A stretch of 64,000 bases of DNA from Flaveria trinervia (lineage: Eukaryota; Streptophyta; Magnoliopsida; Asterales; Asteraceae). Positions 1 to 11,514 of the stretch are shown piece by piece; within the stretch, counting starts at the first letter, position 1, and every line of letters begins with the position of its first letter. The notes beneath the pieces are model-generated. The model was not told the DNA's origin and made no database searches. It saw nothing but the letters and a program-made list of their open reading frames with translations. The position numbers and the translations under genes were made by a program. The stretch spans positions 77,350,876 to 77,414,875 of the forward strand of contig CM046452.1 of the NCBI GenBank assembly GCA_025506515.1, given 5' to 3'.

Positions 1-777
1 GGACCCAAGCCTTAACCGGCTTGGGTGTCCTAGAGGCATCACACATCATAAATTCCACCCATTTTCCATTAGAGGGTGAGGGAAGATCATTCGTCTTCTT
101 GTTCTCATTACCAGACATTGAACTAGACTTTTCTTTCCATAAGCCAGTTTTGTGTAAGGCCTGTTTATGATAAACAGACGATTGGCTTATGGTTTGAACT
201 TTATGTTCACTGACTCTTCTACGTGGAGTCATTGAGCTCCTTTTAGAAGAACGGGGTTTAGGATCATGAAGTTCAACTTTCTTCCTAGGTGTCTGATAGT
301 AAGGACAGTTAGACGCGATGTGTCCATACTTTCCATAGTTGTAGCAAGATCTACTTTCGACATGCTGGTATGGCTGTTTCTGTGGAGAAGTGTGTGACAC
401 TGGTGTGACTTTGACTTGGTTAATTTCTGACACTTCTTGTTTAGATGTTTTATCTTGTTTAACAAAATTAATTGTTTCAACCTTCTTAACATCTTTACTC
501 TTTTGTTTATCTGGACTTATACATGACGCACGTGTTTGGTTAACTTGTTGGTATTTTTAGGTTCAGAATTAGACATGTTTGAACTAGACTTTACATTAAC
601 CTTCTTAATTTGTTCATCCAGATTAACAATAGGCATTTTACCTTTTGCCTTTAAAGTGGTCTCCTTTTGTTTAGTTACAAATTCAATGGGATTACTTGTG
701 GAATCTGGATCACTCAAGAGGAGTGGACACCACATGATCCTTGATTGGGTTGTTATTAATTGGTTTGCTTTTAGCAT
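1..777 (-). pseudogene. Copia gag C-terminal region and linker towards protease (decayed)
   Basis: Minus-strand reading gives a basic, Ser/Lys-rich linker with a second zinc-knuckle remnant at 305-346, reading CYNYGKYGHIASNC. In a canonical CX2CX4HX4C knuckle the second position is Cys, but here it is Tyr, so this knuckle cannot bind zinc normally. Reading leftward to the window edge, the frame ends in TPKPVKAWV, a sequence type that in SIRE-lineage polyproteins lies just upstream of the aspartic protease. The reading frame changes near 500-520, so the segment is a pseudogene. Family assignment is inferred from motif order. Confidence 0.65.
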
Positions 778-895
778 TCAACAAGGTCTCATATGGTGGT
801 GGTACCACTTTGTAACCCAAACCCTCCCCATTTTTACGTTCTCTTACTAAGTGTTGAACTATATGAGAAGAACTAGTCCAACTGTGCAGTTTTTG

Positions 896-1402
896 TTATA
901 ATGAATTTACTTCGACTTTCAAAACTGCTTCTTGTTTCTTAGCTTCTTCTAGGGAGTTTAGATAAAACTTAATGTCATTAGCTTGGTTAAAAGCCACAAC
1001 TTCAGTTTCCTTAAGTTGTTTATTTAACAGTTTTATTTTCTCTTTGTAACTGTGCTTATTTAATTTTAAAATATGATTTGCTTCTGTGCACAGTTGCAAG
1101 TCCTTTACTAGGCTATCATTATGATCTAATAACCTAGCAAATTTCAAATCTATGTTTTCCTTAAATTTATTATAATTAGAACAAGCATGATTATTGAAAA
1201 GTTGGTTAGTGGAACTTACCTGAGAAGGTTCTGTTGAATCAGCCATCATCGTAGAGTCTGACTTTTCTGGTGCAGGTGATTCTAAACATGTTGAACTTTG
1301 GCCTTCATCATTCAGGTGATTTACCACAATTGCAGTTTCTTCATTATTGGACATCGCGAGCTCAACAGCTATATCTCCTTCGCTTGCAGAATCGTCATCC
1401 AA
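896..1402 (-). pseudogene. Copia gag middle region with coiled coil
   Basis: A 168-codon open stretch downstream of the first zinc knuckle of the same element. The N-terminal half is acidic and Ser-rich. The C-terminal half (roughly residues 75-165) is a Leu/Lys/Glu-rich amphipathic heptad-like region, probably a coiled coil. SIRE-lineage Gag proteins are long and usually carry such a coiled coil between the two knuckles; it probably acts in Gag self-assembly. It is out of frame with its neighbours on both sides, so it is a fragment of a once continuous gag-pol. Confidence 0.6.
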
Positions 1403-1549
1403 TCCTTAATGCATGCAATGTTGGATTCTTCCGGAGAAACAAATCGAAAGCTCCAATCTTGCCCTTCGTCATCGTGAGCCGTCATGGCTTTAGGATCCTT
1501 GCTTGATGATGCAGGACTACTTGTGGGCTTATCTTGACGATTAAAGGAT

Positions 1550-2804
1550 GAGATGGATTACCATTTCTTGTCTTCCTAGGCTTCACACACCCACGCTTGA
1601 AATGCCCCTTCTCTCCACAATTAAAACAGGTCACTTTGGTTTGTCAAAACCAAAGGTTGTATCCTTTGTGGCAATTAAGTTCTGTCCGGTCTTTTTAACA
1701 AACTTCTTAGCTCTCCGGACAGCACTCGCCAATGCCCACATGATATCCATCCTCTCTAGTTCAGTCTCATCTACTTGTTCGTAGTCTTCATCTGCTAGAT
1801 GGCAGTTTCCAATCTTTCCCGCGACTAGACCGTCACAGGAGTGAATGACAGCTGCTAGGAGATCCATATGCTCCTTTTCTAGCTCTATGGTCATATTACC
1901 GAGATTCTCGGTCTTCAATCTAGTAGCATTGGCTTTAGGTGCTATGTGTTGGGTGCCCGATGACCCTGATGTGTCAGATCCTGAAGTAGTAGCTTGAGAT
2001 GGAGTGCTGAACTCGATACGGACGCCGTTTGAAGTGGTGCTCCAGACATTTTTGCTTGAGGAGTGGAGTTGTAAAATGACGGGTTCTGATCATATGATGC
2101 CTTTTGAGACCTATACTTCATCCTTAACTCTTCCTCTCTCAGCTTCAGAATGAAATCGTTGATATCCAACTTCGCCAGCATATCATTCTGTCTGAGGTTT
2201 GACAAAAAGGAGACCCATTTTTCTTGCAATCCATCTGCAAAATTCGATACCTTGTCTTCCATGGATGTAACAACTCCATGAGTGTGCAGCTCACTCATCA
2301 AGTGGTAGAAACGGTCGATAACATCATCCAAGCTCTCCTTTCCCATCGATGAGAAGTTATCAAACTCTTTTTTCAACGCTTTAGCCTTTAGAGCTTTTAA
2401 AAAGGCATTCCCTTCATACTATTTTTCCAGAGAATCCCATAGCTTCTTTGCTTGCTTGTTTTAGAGAACTGATGGAATATATCTTTAGGAATGGATTGAG
2501 TTAACAGAGCGTACACCTTCTTCTTTGCATTGTACTTAACCTTTTGTCCATCAATCATCCCTCCTAAGGTAAGTTTAACTCCATCTGTGCCGACCGGCTT
2601 GCTATACCCTGTCTCTATTGATTCCCACAGATTTGGGTCTACATCATTTAGGTAGATCTCGAACCTTTGCATCCATTGTGGGTAGTCATCTAACGTTATG
2701 AGCTTAGGGGGCTTATTGTGATTCCCCACTTCATTTTCCAGAAGCAATAGACTCTGGATCCGTGAATCTCTACCTGCAGTGAATGTTGAGTATTGCTCTT
2801 CCAT
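1550..2804 (-). pseudogene. Copia Gag N-terminal and first zinc-knuckle region (frameshifted)
   Basis: The start is the ATG at 2804, reading MEEQYSTFTAGRD, the first ATG after the leader. It is followed by the UBN2-like Gag core (LDDYPQWMQRFEIYL, then a KKEFDNFSSMGKESLDDVIDR segment). The frame changes near 2390 and again near 1930. The knuckle at about 1587-1628 reads CFNCGEKGHFKRGC, a complete CX2CX4HX4C, but it is separated from the upstream frame by a 1-nt deletion just after GFDKPK near 1631. Gag packages element RNA in cytoplasmic particles. The broken frame means this copy cannot make the intact protein. Confidence 0.75.
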
Positions 2805-2851
2805 TTAGTTAACTTGAAATTTTTTTAAGTCAAATACTTTGCTTATTTGAA

Positions 2852-3075
2852 TGGGCCACTCGTGCGATCGAACCTATGCGATTGAGTCAATCGTGCGAAT
2901 GGAGTATGCGGATGAAAATAATCGTGCGATTGGATTTAGTCGTGTGGAAGGAGAGTGCGGTTGGTGACTATGTGAATGAAGTTGTTCAGTCATGCGAATG
3001 AACGAGACGACTGAGTTCAATCATGCGTATGGATGGTGCAAATGGGTTCAGTCGTGCGATTGAGTAAATCGGGCG
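2852..3075 (-). repeat. Leader repeats: variants of a CGTGCGATTG / ATGCGAATGGA word
   Basis: About ten imperfect copies of words such as CGTGCGATTGAG and TGCGAATGGA are packed into about 220 nt between the PBS and the gag start. The same word family fills the upstream part of the LTR (3595-3830). Many copies are imperfect inverted repeats (CAATCG / CGATTG). Confidence 0.75.
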
Positions 3076-3286
3076 ACTGGAACTGCTGGTTTTTAAAAAT
3101 TCGAGGGTTTTAGGTACTTTGACGTGAAAACACGAATTTTTCACTAACCCTAATTGCTGTATGCTGGAAAAATGCTAACTTTCTGACTTGGAGACGTTGA
3201 AAACACTGTTAGACACAAAAAGATTACGTTTTTGAGTGAAAAACGTGATTTTTATATCAAAATCGATTGAATCACACTCAAATCAA

Positions 3287-3306
3287 GAGCCAAAGCTCTG
3301 ATATCA
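3287..3306 (-). other. Primer-binding site (initiator Met tRNA type)
   Basis: Directly inside the 5' LTR end, after an AG spacer, the minus strand reads TGATATCAGAGCTTTGG. This matches the plant Copia PBS core TGGTATCAGAGC with one mismatch and fixes the inner LTR boundary. Confidence 0.85.
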
Positions 3307-3308
3307 CT

Positions 3309-3906
3309 TGTTAGGACCGTTTTTGGTACAGAGTACTAACTGATTACGTGTATACCAACTCAAATAGTGTGGAATCCTATCTGATTGGCGATCCGATCAG
3401 TGAGAATGCAAGTAAAATCAATCCAAGAATGAAACTAAACGTTAAGAACGATAGTAGGATGATTTATTGCGATCTATGAACTTGGAACAGGTGTTCTAGG
3501 GTCTCTAGATGGCTAGGGTACGATTTTGTGCGTAGGTATTTTAATTGTTATGTTTTTCCACGAATTAAGTGGTATTTATAGGTTAGGGTTTTCCATTCGT
3601 GTGACTGAGCCATTCGTATGGTTCAGTCGTGCGATTGAAGCATGCGGTTGATCCATCCGCACGACTGAAGATTCAGTCATGCGACTGAGTCAATCTCATG
3701 TTACAGTCGTGCGACTGATCTAGTCTCCTAGTTCAGTCGTGCGACTAGTTCATTAGCATGAAGTATTCATGCGTTTGGTCCATTAGCATGGTCCATTCGC
3801 ATGAGAACTTCACACGATTAAGTTTAAGCACATTTCTCAATCATTATTGACTAAGAACTATGTAAACAACTACAAACCTATATAGTTAGTTCAGTATGCG
3901 TTAACA
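3309..3906 (-). repeat. 5' LTR of the first Copia element (598 bp)
   Basis: The LTR is bounded by TGTTA...TAACA termini: on the plus strand it opens TGTTAGGACC at 3309 and closes GCGTTAACA at 3906. The PBS adjoins its inner end. It carries a palindromic-word array (3595-3830) and a TATA box (3573-3580), so U3, R and U5 read right to left. The partner LTR is outside the window, so the outer boundary rests on terminal sequence alone. Confidence 0.75.
3573..3835 (-). promoter_or_regulatory. LTR promoter: TATA box plus palindrome array
   Basis: The minus strand reads CCTATAAATACC at 3582-3571 (TATA box 3580-3573). Immediately upstream in sense (3595-3830) lie repeated inverted words: CAGTCGTGCGACTG at 3704-3717, CAGTCATGCGACTG at 3674-3687 and a third at 3734-3746, plus GCATGCGG and CCATTCGTATGG variants. 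The first has 6-nt perfect arms around TG. The position suggests an enhancer or transcription-factor site; function is inferred. Confidence 0.6.
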
Positions 3907-5301
3907 CACAATAATCAATGAAATATTAAATATTATAAGCATAAACCACACTTTGTATTTCATTCAAACCCATTCTGTTACATATATGTAAGACATGAAA
4001 GACATTTTACATTAAGCTCATAAACTAGGTACATATGTATCTATATATGGCTATTCAAAAATATTGGAATATTTTTTTATAACTCAAATGAAGTCTAATA
4101 TACCATATATCAACATAATACATTTGTTTTAACCCGTTTCATGCTTTAGCAATTTTAAAAGTGCACATAAGTGCCTTGCTATATATTTGGCAGAACATAG
4201 TCTGACTTCAACTAATCATAATTTGGACATAAAAAACTAAAATTAAGTAAATAAGGCTCCAATATAAAGTTTATTGAATTACTTTTTTAACGATAGTTTA
4301 TACGTTTTCAAACTCAATCGGATGACTCAACAATAACCTTCACAAGATAAGTGCGCATTTCAACACTTTCTGTCTTGTGTTGCTGTTTTGACCTATTTAA
4401 AGATCTTTTCATAAAAATGTTTCTAAATGAAAGTTTTTCGGGAGACTTGAACTAGTCAACTATAATTTTTTTTAAATTTTATGAAACCGTTTTCTATTTT
4501 TAAAACCTATTCAAACACGTAACAAACATTTTGTCCAGAATCTAAAATTGATCCAATAATCCTTTTTCAATCTACCTTTCACTTTTTGGCATTCTATAAA
4601 TGACCTAACTTCTTGTAATGAATTCCGACCTCAAGTTATTGTTTCTTTTTATCCTTTAGGATATCATATTTGACTCTTGAACATCCAAGCTTTCTTATGT
4701 ACTTTATAACCATCATTATACAATGTGAGTTTTTTATGCCCCTCTTTTACTTTATTTCCCACCTTTTGGGGTGAAACATGTTAACATATAAACTTGCACT
4801 TGTAAACATCTTGATACTTATAAATGCACATGCAATTCATATTTACTTTTGTCATGGTTATTTGTAATATTATGAGTCTTATATGATGAACATTATATGT
4901 TGACAATCATTAACTATTGCTAGCCTAGTGACGTAATAGATCTATGGGCCTGATAAGCCTATTTGGTGCTAAAGCTGATGTATTGTCGGCTCCTGATAAC
5001 GTATGTTGTTCATCATGGGAACCAATTACACTTAGCTAATCGTTATAAACTTGTAAACTTATTCTTGGTCAATGTCTAATTGTAGCTATATTTTTAGCAT
5101 GTTTTAGGATTGCTACTTGAGGAATTTTTCTTGCTCATATAGGACTTGGACTTAGATAAATAAGTATCTTATGTTGTTGTTTAAATCTTTGTTGTATTGT
5201 AATAACTTAATTGTCTAGTATTATTCAATGAAAAAATGATATTTAATATTATTTCAATTTATTTAATTCCATGAGCTATGAACAATCGTTTCATATTCAT
5301 C
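3907..5301. other. AT-rich intergenic DNA, no gene seen
   Basis: No convincing coding, RNA or element structure. The last few hundred bases before 5337 may be the body of a degenerate Gypsy-type LTR whose terminus is at 5302-5337, but no second boundary could be fixed. Confidence 0.5.
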
Positions 5302-5337
5302 CGCCTCGATGATTCTGCCGTCGATCGGGGTGTGACA
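5302..5337 (+). repeat. Gypsy-LTR-like terminus ending GGGGTGTGACA
   Basis: Reads CGCCTCGATGATTCTGCCG and ends CGGGGTGTGACA. Its reverse complement matches 7052-7087 at most positions, and both resemble the TGTCACACC... terminus of the Tekay LTRs at 47856 and 54427. Probably the end of a sense-oriented LTR remnant. No PBS or polypurine tract adjoins it. Confidence 0.55.
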
Positions 5338-6043
5338 TTTTTAGCCCTTAAAAATGCCACATCGTCCGTTTTTTAAACCAAAAACCATTGGGGGCTTTAT
5401 TTTTAAAGGTAGAAGTTCATAGAGATGAACACTAAAAAACATTTGACATTTTCAGATGTGGTTCAGGATTGGGTTTTAATATTAAAAAAAGAAAATAAAA
5501 TATTTATATTAATAAAATATTTTGTTTTTCAATATTGATGTTGGCATTTCAGGTCAACCTCATGCGCTTGAATAGTGTCCAAGTGCATGTACTGTGCGCC
5601 GGAACAATGCTTATGCACCTAAACAGTGCGCCTGAACAGTACTCATGTGTCTGAACAGTAAATTTAATTTTTAAAATTTAATTTAGTTTTTTACAATGAA
5701 TTATTATTTATTAAATTTAAAGTTTAAATTTCAAATTTTTAAAATTTTAAAATTTCCCTCTAAAAATTATTTAACTTTTATATTTAAAATTTTTAAAGTT
5801 TTAATGTTTCCATCCAACAAAAGACATATAAATGTTTTATTTATATTTTATATTAATATATAAGATTAATAATTAAAAATAAATATAAAATGTGATAATG
5901 ATGTGGTAATGTCTTTAGCTGTTTTTTAAGTTTTACTATTAAAGAGTTTTTTGTGGTTTTTAAAAAATGAATGGTTTTCTGATATGATTGCTGACTAGGT
6001 ATGTTTTTGAGGTTTCTTTGATATCACCATTGGTGATGGTCTA

Positions 6044-6359
6044 ATAATTGTTCGTTAACTCTGTTAATTTTTTATGACGTATCACATGTTATCTCTCGTG
6101 ACATGACGTATAACATAGTTATAAACTTATAATTAACAATATAAATATATAACTCGATTTTTCTTATAAGAGATCATTTCTAATCATTCAAAATAACACT
6201 TTTATTATTGTTTGAGTTGTTTGGAGAGGAAGAGACACAAAACTGAATAATACATTCATATATATTTTATTTTAATTATGTAATACGTCGTGTAACATGC
6301 CACGTCAAAAGCAAAGTTACATGCCACATCAAAAATTAAGGGAGTTAACGAACAATTAG
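6044..6359. mobile_element. Foldback MITE-like element (about 316 bp)
   Basis: The left arm starting AATTGTTCGTTAACTC (6045-6060) is matched in reverse complement by GAGTTAACGAACAATT at 6343-6358. Similarity continues inward for about 75 nt per arm, through TTAATTTTT and CATGT..ACGT blocks. It has no coding capacity. Long imperfect terminal inverted repeats suggest a Mutator-like or other foldback MITE. I could not define a target-site duplication. Confidence 0.6.
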
Positions 6360-6725
6360 CACGAGATTGTTATAAGTAACAAAATTGAAAGTTGAGTTTT
6401 ATACAGATCAAATTATTAGTCGGGATTAATATTGACCAATAATTTGGATTATTAAAATCTAATCTTCCTTAATATAATTATCACAAACAAAAACTTCAAA
6501 TGAACGAATGCAAACGAATGTAACAAACACACTATCAAACGTTCATGAATATAAATAAGCGAACACGGTCCCTATTTATGTTCGTTTCTTTAACTAAATG
6601 AACATAAATTTACTGTTCGTGTTCATTTATTTAATAAACGAATGAACATAAATGAATTCCACACTGAACAGTTTCATGAATTGTTCATTGAATGTTTAGT
6701 TCATTTGCAACACTACGTACATTAT

Positions 6726-6728
<3 letters not shown>

Positions 6729-6787
<59 letters not shown>
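6729..6787. repeat. (AT)n microsatellite
   Basis: About 29 uninterrupted AT dinucleotides. Any open frame across it is simple-sequence translation. Confidence 0.97.
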
Positions 6788-6789
<2 letters not shown>

Positions 6790-7051
6790 ATATAACATGT
6801 ATCTTCTAAACTTGTACTTGTAAAATTAATATAACCTTTTATCAAAACTAAATCAAGTAGATACGTGTTCATCTTTAGTTTATGAAATATTTCGGTTAAC
6901 ATAAATGGTCTTGCTTGAAATTTTTAAAGGGTAAGACCAGGAACAAGAAAGTAAAATTACTTGGTGTTTCTTGCTCCAAGAAAGTTAACCTATTACGAGG
7001 TAGCCGTTGCTAAAACCCAAAATATGTCCGTCATAGTTTTGGCGCTGACAT

Positions 7052-7087
7052 TGTCACACCCCGACTAATGCCGGAATTATCGAGGCG
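7052..7087 (-). repeat. Gypsy-LTR-like terminus starting TGTCACACCCCGAC
   Basis: Inverted counterpart of 5302-5337, facing it across 1.7 kb. The sequence after it is AT-rich with the general character of an LTR body. No PBS or polypurine tract is seen at its outer side. Confidence 0.5.
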
Positions 7088-9762
7088 GACAAATGTAAAT
7101 CAATTGCTTATAACACATGATAATAAGTACGTTGTTTTCATTAAATAAGACTAATCGAATAATACATTACAATCAAATAAAAAGTAAAGTAAACATAATG
7201 AAATTTTCTTTAAATTTGACCAAGTACAAATGAAATTTTCTTAAATGTGCATATAGAAGTCCATTAATCTGTAATCTTGTATTTATGTGAAAAAAGTAAA
7301 AAGTCAGCTAACAAATTTGCTAGTGAGTAAACACATGTTTGACGTACATATATACATTGATTAAAATGACTAAAAACAATTCAATTCACATGATAATGTC
7401 AAGTCTTATAAATTCAATAGTATAACATTAAAAACAAACCAACATAATCAAACATAATGACTGAATTAACTTGGTCCACAAACAAATCCTTATAGCATGT
7501 ATGATGAGTATGTTAAAACAATATATCTATTATTGTTATCATGATTGCATGAATTAATAATTATATTATCATTTTAGTTTATTTAACTATGAACAAATAT
7601 TGCAACTAACAACATAACATGTATAAAATTGAACTTTTGAATAAAATAAAAATGAATAACAATTGATTGTATAAGTGTTATATGATTTTTCCAAATAATA
7701 AACATATAAAAATATATAATAAATACTCATATTGACTTTTGAATGTTAAAACGCTAGATTAGACACCAATGGATTTTTCACAGTTTAAACATAAGGGAAT
7801 GTTTCTTGTGGTAGAGTGATAATGATTTAAAAACTAGGTATGAATAGGGTTATGATTTAGGATATGGGTTTTAACAATCATTTAAACCGAAGTGTAATTT
7901 AATCTATATATTGATTAAATGTATACATTGATCAAATAATTGAATTTGAATATAATAATAATACTAATAGAGTTATTAAAAATATTTATTTTATAGTATT
8001 TGAATATCAATTTATCAAACATAAAATAAATAATTTAATATTTAATTATATGATGATTTGGTAAAAATAATTAATTGAATATTTATAAAATAATGATTTA
8101 AAATGATTTGAAACAATTTATGTTTGATTTGAAATAATTTTAATAAAACTTAAAGCTTACAAATGAAATTTTAATAGTTATATGACATTTTGAAATCTTA
8201 AAAATAATAGGAATATAAAATTATAATTTTTGAGATGTTTTAAATATAATAAATAAAGTTTGAATCTGTTAATGAACAAAATAATTTATATACTAATGTA
8301 AATGTATATTAAAAACTTTCTGTAATTAAATAATAAACAAAATTTGATTTAAAAGAAAATGTGGGGGGAGGCCGGTTCAAACCCGAATCGCACCGGAAAT
8401 GTTATGTGCATTAACCAACATGCCAAATCTTAAGACCCTAAAAATCTCTTTGATTCAATTGAGCCCTAATCTATTAGTGTTCATGAATGAAATAATAGAG
8501 CTTTTGTTTACCATGATTACACGAATGTGTTTGTGTGTTTAATTGCCTAGTTTGGATCAATCTGGGGATGTGTTAAAGAAAGAACAAGGTGATAGAGGTG
8601 GAATATTTGATTCTAAGATATAAGTTGTTTTGATGCAATTGACAACGTTGGAAGCTTCAAAAGGTGTTGAGGTCTATTAACCATCACTTGATTTTGATTT
8701 GTATTACTTTGGACATGGATCTAGACTGAGTTATAGGTTCAAGATGTAGGCGATGATTGAAATCGATGTGAATGTGTATTTTATGAGTAATTGATGAATC
8801 CGAGAGTTTCAAGGGATAGAGTATTTTTTTTCTATTAAACATGTTTGATTAAAACTGTTTCGATATGCATGAGTAATGAAATTTGATTCAGAGGTTTCAA
8901 GTTGATTCAATAATTAAAGGATTGTTTCAACTTAAATGTTTCATACATTAGATTTCGCGATGATTGTTTATACGTTTCTAGCTAATCAATTGATTTAATT
9001 CGACTACTTTTAGTTGAACAGATCAAAGGATGGAATGAATTTTCGGTTTTGGGTTTGACACATCCTACCAACGATTCTAATTAAATTGAAACAACTATTG
9101 GTTCGAAACTAGTCAACAAATTATTTGAAACGGTTTGATTCAATTGATTCATATGGATTTGGTCGTACTGGTCTCATCGGAGCTCGCTAGAAGATGAATG
9201 CGGACCCGAAAGGGGGAAACATGTGCATTATAAAGTAATTTACACTTCGGTCCCTATGGTTTTGGGGGTTTATCAATTCAAGTTTAAAATTCTTGTATTA
9301 AGTTTTAAAAATTACATGTCATGCCCAAAACTTTTATAAACCCTAATACACAAATTATTTAGTTTACAAAACTTTATAATCTTGTAAAATCTTGGTAATT
9401 GATTTTTAATTTTTTCAATTAATCTCATAATTAACAAATAAACTCTAAACATTTATTTTATAACTTATGAATTACATTAAATAAATACCATAATAATTTT
9501 CTTTGAATCACTGACATATATAAAAATGGTTAAATGATAAGTTTACAAAAAAAGTTATTTTTATAAATTGTAGAATAACAGAAATATTGTACATGAAACA
9601 CTAAAATGAATGAAATGATTTAATTAATATATTTGATTTACAATTTCAACCCAAATGGGCTTCGGGTTTATATTACAAAATGCATTAAATCTTACAAACA
9701 TCTCGTCATTGTAAATATCGATGATCTTGCCTTGTCGCTATAAGGTGGTGCTTAATGTAAAA
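7088..9762. other. AT-rich intergenic DNA, no gene seen
   Basis: No supported gene. A G-rich tract followed by GGTTCAAACCC near 8365-8388 resembles a pol III B box but lacks any tRNA fold. The rest is low-complexity AT-rich DNA. Confidence 0.5.
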
Positions 9763-10331
9763 CATGGTTGCAAAACTCGCTAGACGCTGCCAGGTCGGTC
9801 GACTAGAGAGTTGCGAGTACTCGGACTAGGCGGGGTGTACTCGGTGAGTACTCGGACGTGATAAGTTATAAATAAATTAGTTTTTTTGGAAATTATTAAT
9901 ATGTTAAATATTATAAACTTACTAAGATTTATAAAAAATATGTGAATATTAATATAAATAAAAAGAATACATGTTCACATACAAAAATATTTTTAAACTT
10001 TATATTAATTATTTAATATTATAGACATAGTAATTATTTAATTATCATCTTCCAAGGTATTTTAATGAAAAACAATATTAATCTAACAAAAATCGGTGAA
10101 AAACAGCAAAAATCGGTGAAAAACAGTGAAAATCCGAGTTGGACCGAGTTGGGCCGAGTTGGCCGAGTTGGATCGAGTAGAGCCAATTTGGACCGAGTAG
10201 AGCCGATTTGGACCGAGTTTGACCGATTCCGAGTAATGTTGACCGAGTTGTTGAAAAGCGCCTCGGCACCTTGCCGAGTTCCAAGTACTCGCCGAGTACT
10301 CGGCCGCCTAGGCCGAGTTTTACAACACTGA
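9763..10331. mobile_element. MITE-like element with CGAGT-rich ends
   Basis: The left end reads GGTTGCAAAACTCGCTAGACG. The right end, reverse-complemented, reads GTTGTAAAACTCGGCCTAGG, giving imperfect terminal inverted repeats about 565 bp apart. Both subterminal regions are dense in CCGAGT / ACTCGG words (ten or more between 10135 and 10320), typical of non-autonomous DNA transposons whose subterminal repeats bind transposase. The middle is AT-rich and non-coding. No clear target-site duplication was found. Confidence 0.6.
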
Positions 10332-10550
10332 CACTGGGGCATATATAGTCATATATAGTGTGTCCGTCGTTTGTTGAATAGTCTAGGCTTAATGTAATAC
10401 ACCTGATATGTTGTATACACATGAAACTGGATCATTCGTAGGAGCATATGCGAATGAGACTCAATCATACGACTGAGCCATGCTAATGGACCAGCCGTGC
10501 GACTGAGAGATGCGATTGAGACATTCGTAAGACTGAACCATAAGTATGGT

Positions 10551-10700
10551 CTAGTCGTACGATTGAACCATACGCATGGTCCAGTCGTACGATTGAACCA
10601 TACGCATGGTCCAGTCGTACGATTGAACCATACGCATGGTCCAGTCGTACGATTGAACCATACGCATGGTCCAGTCGTACGATTGAACCATACGCATGGT
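10551..10700 (+). repeat. 30-bp tandem array, five units
   Basis: Five head-to-tail 30-bp units; units 2-4 are identical and the last also matches. Each unit contains the palindrome TCGTACGA and the inverted repeat CCATACGCATGG. Because 30 is divisible by three, both strands give long repetitive open frames that are artefacts. Confidence 0.95.
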
Positions 10701-10745
10701 CCATTCGCACTAATGGGCCCAGTCGCATCTAATATGGGCCGAGAC

Positions 10746-10754
10746 CTATATATA
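10746..10754 (+). promoter_or_regulatory. TATA box of the LTR-like fragment
   Basis: CTATATATA about 45 bp downstream of the tandem palindrome array, the same order as in the other Copia LTRs of this window. Confidence 0.5.
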
Positions 10755-11509
10755 CTAGTTTCAATGTGTAGAGAGATAAGGATTTGAGAGTAGTCTGCCC
10801 GGACCTAGGTGTTGCCAGATGAGAGGGGAGATCATGTTCAATCTCTCCTTGCCAAGAGTCTTGATTCTTATGTTGTAACGAGCTTGTAATCGTTAGGTTT
10901 TATCAATGAAACCAATTTTTTATAGTTTGTGTTATTGATTGTCTCTTGGTATTTGATGTTGTTTATCCTTCCATCAAGAACACGCTCGGATGTTTATCGA
11001 TCCAGCCGACTTCACACTTAATGCATCACAATAGTTGTTGTCACAGTAGGTTGAACTTTAGTGAAACATGTCTTGACTAAAGCGAGAAAAAATAAATAAA
11101 TAATATTTATTATCTTGAAACTCAATTTGTAACAAGTCGTTGCTATAGGCAACACGTTAATCTCTTTAGATAGAGATGTAATTTTTTCAAGCATACAAGT
11201 TTTAAAGCAACACATACACAGGAGTGCAATACATTTAATAGATGTATAATAAGACACTTTAGAGACAATATTGTAAATTTATCCATTAAAGTTTATTAGC
11301 TTAACATTTTTGCCCTTATCATCTGTTTCATGTATTTAATAAACATTATTAATAAATTATTAATAATATTATATTTTTAATACCTCATTAAATTTTATTT
11401 TATTTATGATACTATAAATTGACATTTAAATTTATATTTACTAATTTTATTTTTATAACTAAATACTATTTAAATGAAGTATTATTTTATTTTAATACTC
11501 AGGTATATA

Positions 11510-11514
11510 ACTTA
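11510..11514. other. Target-site duplication ACTTA, left copy (right copy 24065-24069)
   Basis: Five-base direct repeat exactly abutting both LTR ends, as expected for Copia integrase. Confidence 0.93.

Larger units (their letters stand above)
1..3906 (-). mobile_element. SIRE-type Ty1/Copia retrotransposon, 5' part only (left edge truncates it)
   Basis: Read on the minus strand the order is 5' LTR (3906-3309), PBS (3306-3287), repeat-rich leader (3075-2852), gag from 2804 and the gag-protease linker running off the window at position 1. Protease, integrase, RT, RNase H and 3' LTR must lie to the left, outside the window. Lineage is inferred from a gag segment of the type DIMWALASAVRRAKKF followed by a GFDKPK / CCHC knuckle, a layout shared with the two other Copia elements in this window. 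Several frameshifts make it non-autonomous. The right target-site copy would be CACAA at 3907-3911; its partner is outside the window. Confidence 0.85.
10409..10982 (+). repeat. LTR-like fragment (Copia type, U3-R-U5), boundaries approximate
   Basis: In sense order it has a palindromic-word array (10450-10735), a TATA box (10746-10754) and an AATGAAACC-type polyadenylation-like region near 10905. It opens TGTTGTATAC and may close CAAGAACA. The words are of the same kind as in the 3309-3906 LTR (GTCGTACGAT, CCATACGCATGG). There is no PBS or coding region next to it and no matching TSD, so it is a solo-LTR-like remnant or truncated copy of a related family. Confidence 0.5.

Noticed and set aside
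6696..6902. Open frame rich in Ile-Tyr repeats
   Set aside because: Translation of the AT microsatellite.
8360..8395. tRNA or SINE-like B box (GGTTCAAACCC)
   Set aside because: No A box at suitable distance, no cloverleaf arms and no target-site duplication.
9763..10331. Exact hAT or Mutator target-site duplication for the CGAGT-rich element
   Set aside because: Flanks show no convincing 8- or 9-bp direct repeat, so superfamily is left open.
10551..10700. Regular 30-bp repeats as a possible CRISPR array
   Set aside because: Units are contiguous with no unique spacers, and the context is a plant LTR.
10483..10787. Repetitive open frames on both strands across the tandem array
   Set aside because: They arise because the 30-bp unit is divisible by three; no domain, codon signature or context supports a protein.
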